Source: Halegenticoccus tardaugens
GTDB lineage: Archaea > Halobacteriota > Halobacteria > Halobacteriales > Haloferacaceae
Length of the DNA: 64,000 bases
NCBI RefSeq assembly: GCF_004116405.1
Contig: NZ_SDIC01000005.1
Span: 1 to 64,000, forward strand
Reading direction: 5' to 3'
The notes under the pieces are model-generated. The model was not told where the DNA came from, ran no database searches, and saw only the letters and a program-made list of their open reading frames with translations. The first letter of the stretch is position 1; the number at the start of each line of letters is the position of its first letter. A program made the position numbers and the translations under genes. Below are positions 63,574-64,000 of this stretch, piece by piece.

Positions 63574-64000
63574 TTACTCCAAGTTGGCGGTTTCGCCGCT
63601 CTCAGCAGCCTCGTGAATTGCAGCGATAATTCGCATGTCCTGCAGTCCATGTCGCCCATCTGGATAAATAGCACTATCTGTGAGCACACGATCCGCGAAG
63701 TAGTCAAACTCCTCCCGCATTTCTTGCTCAGAATCGAATGTATCGTGAGCGACTCGAACCGAGACATCACCGCGCGAGAGGTACAACGTACACTTGCCGT
63801 GAAACGCAGGTCGAAGTTCAATTTGTCCCTCAGTTCCCGTGAGCTTCAACTGTGTGTCTTGCTGGGCATGTTGGCTCGATGTTGAGACCATTTGAATGCC
63901 ATTTTCAAAACGAAGAATCGAAGCTGCCTGCTCATCGGGAACGTCGGCGAATGCCTCATGACGCGACTCCATTCTCGAAAAGACAGCAACCGGCTCGCGT
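63574..64000 (-). CDS. Gfo/Idh/MocA-family oxidoreductase, C-terminal part, runs off the window
   Basis: About 142 residues of the C-terminal domain are visible, and the frame stays open to the right edge, so the gene starts outside the window. SILRFENGIQMVSTSSQHAQ then TQLKLTGTEGQIELRP is the beta-sheet region, and the end is ADRVLTDSAIYPDGRHGLQD followed by MRIIAAIHEAAESG, typical of this family's last helix. Together with ThuA and RhaM it may belong to a rhamnose-like or other sugar-oxidation cluster that continues to the right. Confidence 0.8.
   Translation of the reverse strand, partial: REPVAVFSRMESRHEAFADVPDEQAASILRFENGIQMVSTSSQHAQQDTQLKLTGTEGQIELRPAFHGKCTLYLSRGDVSVRVAHDTFDSEQEMREEFDYFADRVLTDSAIYPDGRHGLQDMRIIAAIHEAAESGETANLE

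Noticed and set aside
1..64000. CRISPR arrays, rRNA and tRNA genes, replication origin
   Set aside because: No regularly spaced direct repeats, tRNA cloverleafs, rRNA sequence or Orc1/Cdc6 gene with origin repeats were seen.

Overview
The window is a 64 kb piece of a haloarchaeal chromosome or megaplasmid. The signs are strongly acidic proteins, high coding GC with AT-rich promoters, TATA boxes about 27 nt upstream of start codons (leaderless transcription), twin-arginine lipoprotein signals on the solute-binding proteins, IS1341-type TnpB elements, and haloarchaea-type IclR, UspA and DUF7260 proteins. It is an accessory, catabolism-rich region with many decayed genes and insertion elements.

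Layout. 0-8 kb: a decayed D-2-hydroxyacid dehydrogenase, threonine synthase, a decayed tyrosine recombinase split by a TnpB element, a redox-like cassette (winged-helix regulator, thioredoxin-reductase-like flavoprotein, methyltransferase) and a broken class II glutamine amidotransferase. 8-25 kb: an organic-acid cluster with an IclR regulator, two paralogous NicX/M29-like metalloenzymes, PrpF- and TcuA-like enzymes, a tripartite TctABC importer, a DASS permease, UspA, two D-2-hydroxyacid dehydrogenases, an MFS carrier, two damaged SDRs and a cupin. 25-27 kb: two IS6-type transposase remnants. 27-33 kb: an FAH-family hydrolase, a LarA-like protein, two Gfo/Idh/MocA oxidoreductases and an IclR regulator. 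33-38 kb: a NitT/TauT-type ABC importer followed by an enolase-superfamily gene truncated and fused to a tnpB 3' fragment. 40-61 kb: an acid-sugar region with an intact enolase-superfamily dehydratase, two broken NAD-dependent epimerase-type genes, two tandem GH4 glycosidases, a complete CUT1 ABC importer, a DHDPS/KDG-aldolase-family protein, a second enolase-superfamily gene split by a TnpB element after codon 5, a CBM9-like protein, IclR, a UxuA-like dehydratase, ThuA and RhaM. 61-64 kb: a DUF7260 protein, a third TnpB element and the end of another Gfo/Idh/MocA gene.

Working picture. The left half seems to import and oxidise tri- or dicarboxylates or hydroxy acids (TctABC/DASS uptake, TcuA desaturation, PrpF isomerisation, hydroxyacid dehydrogenases). 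The right half seems to import glycosides of acid or deoxy sugars, cleave them with GH4 enzymes and funnel the products through enolase-superfamily or UxuA dehydratases to a 2-keto-3-deoxy acid that an aldolase splits. These substrates are inferred from families and gene order only.

The most notable feature is a set of four related TnpB elements (three with both ends, one 5'-truncated). Comparing them defines their ends and an apparent TTAC insertion site, and two insertions can be removed on paper to restore the interrupted host gene. Each of the three elements with a 5' half carries a small intact gene just upstream of tnpB, even where tnpB itself is dead, and all carry short perfect hairpins whose arms differ in sequence but keep the same shape.
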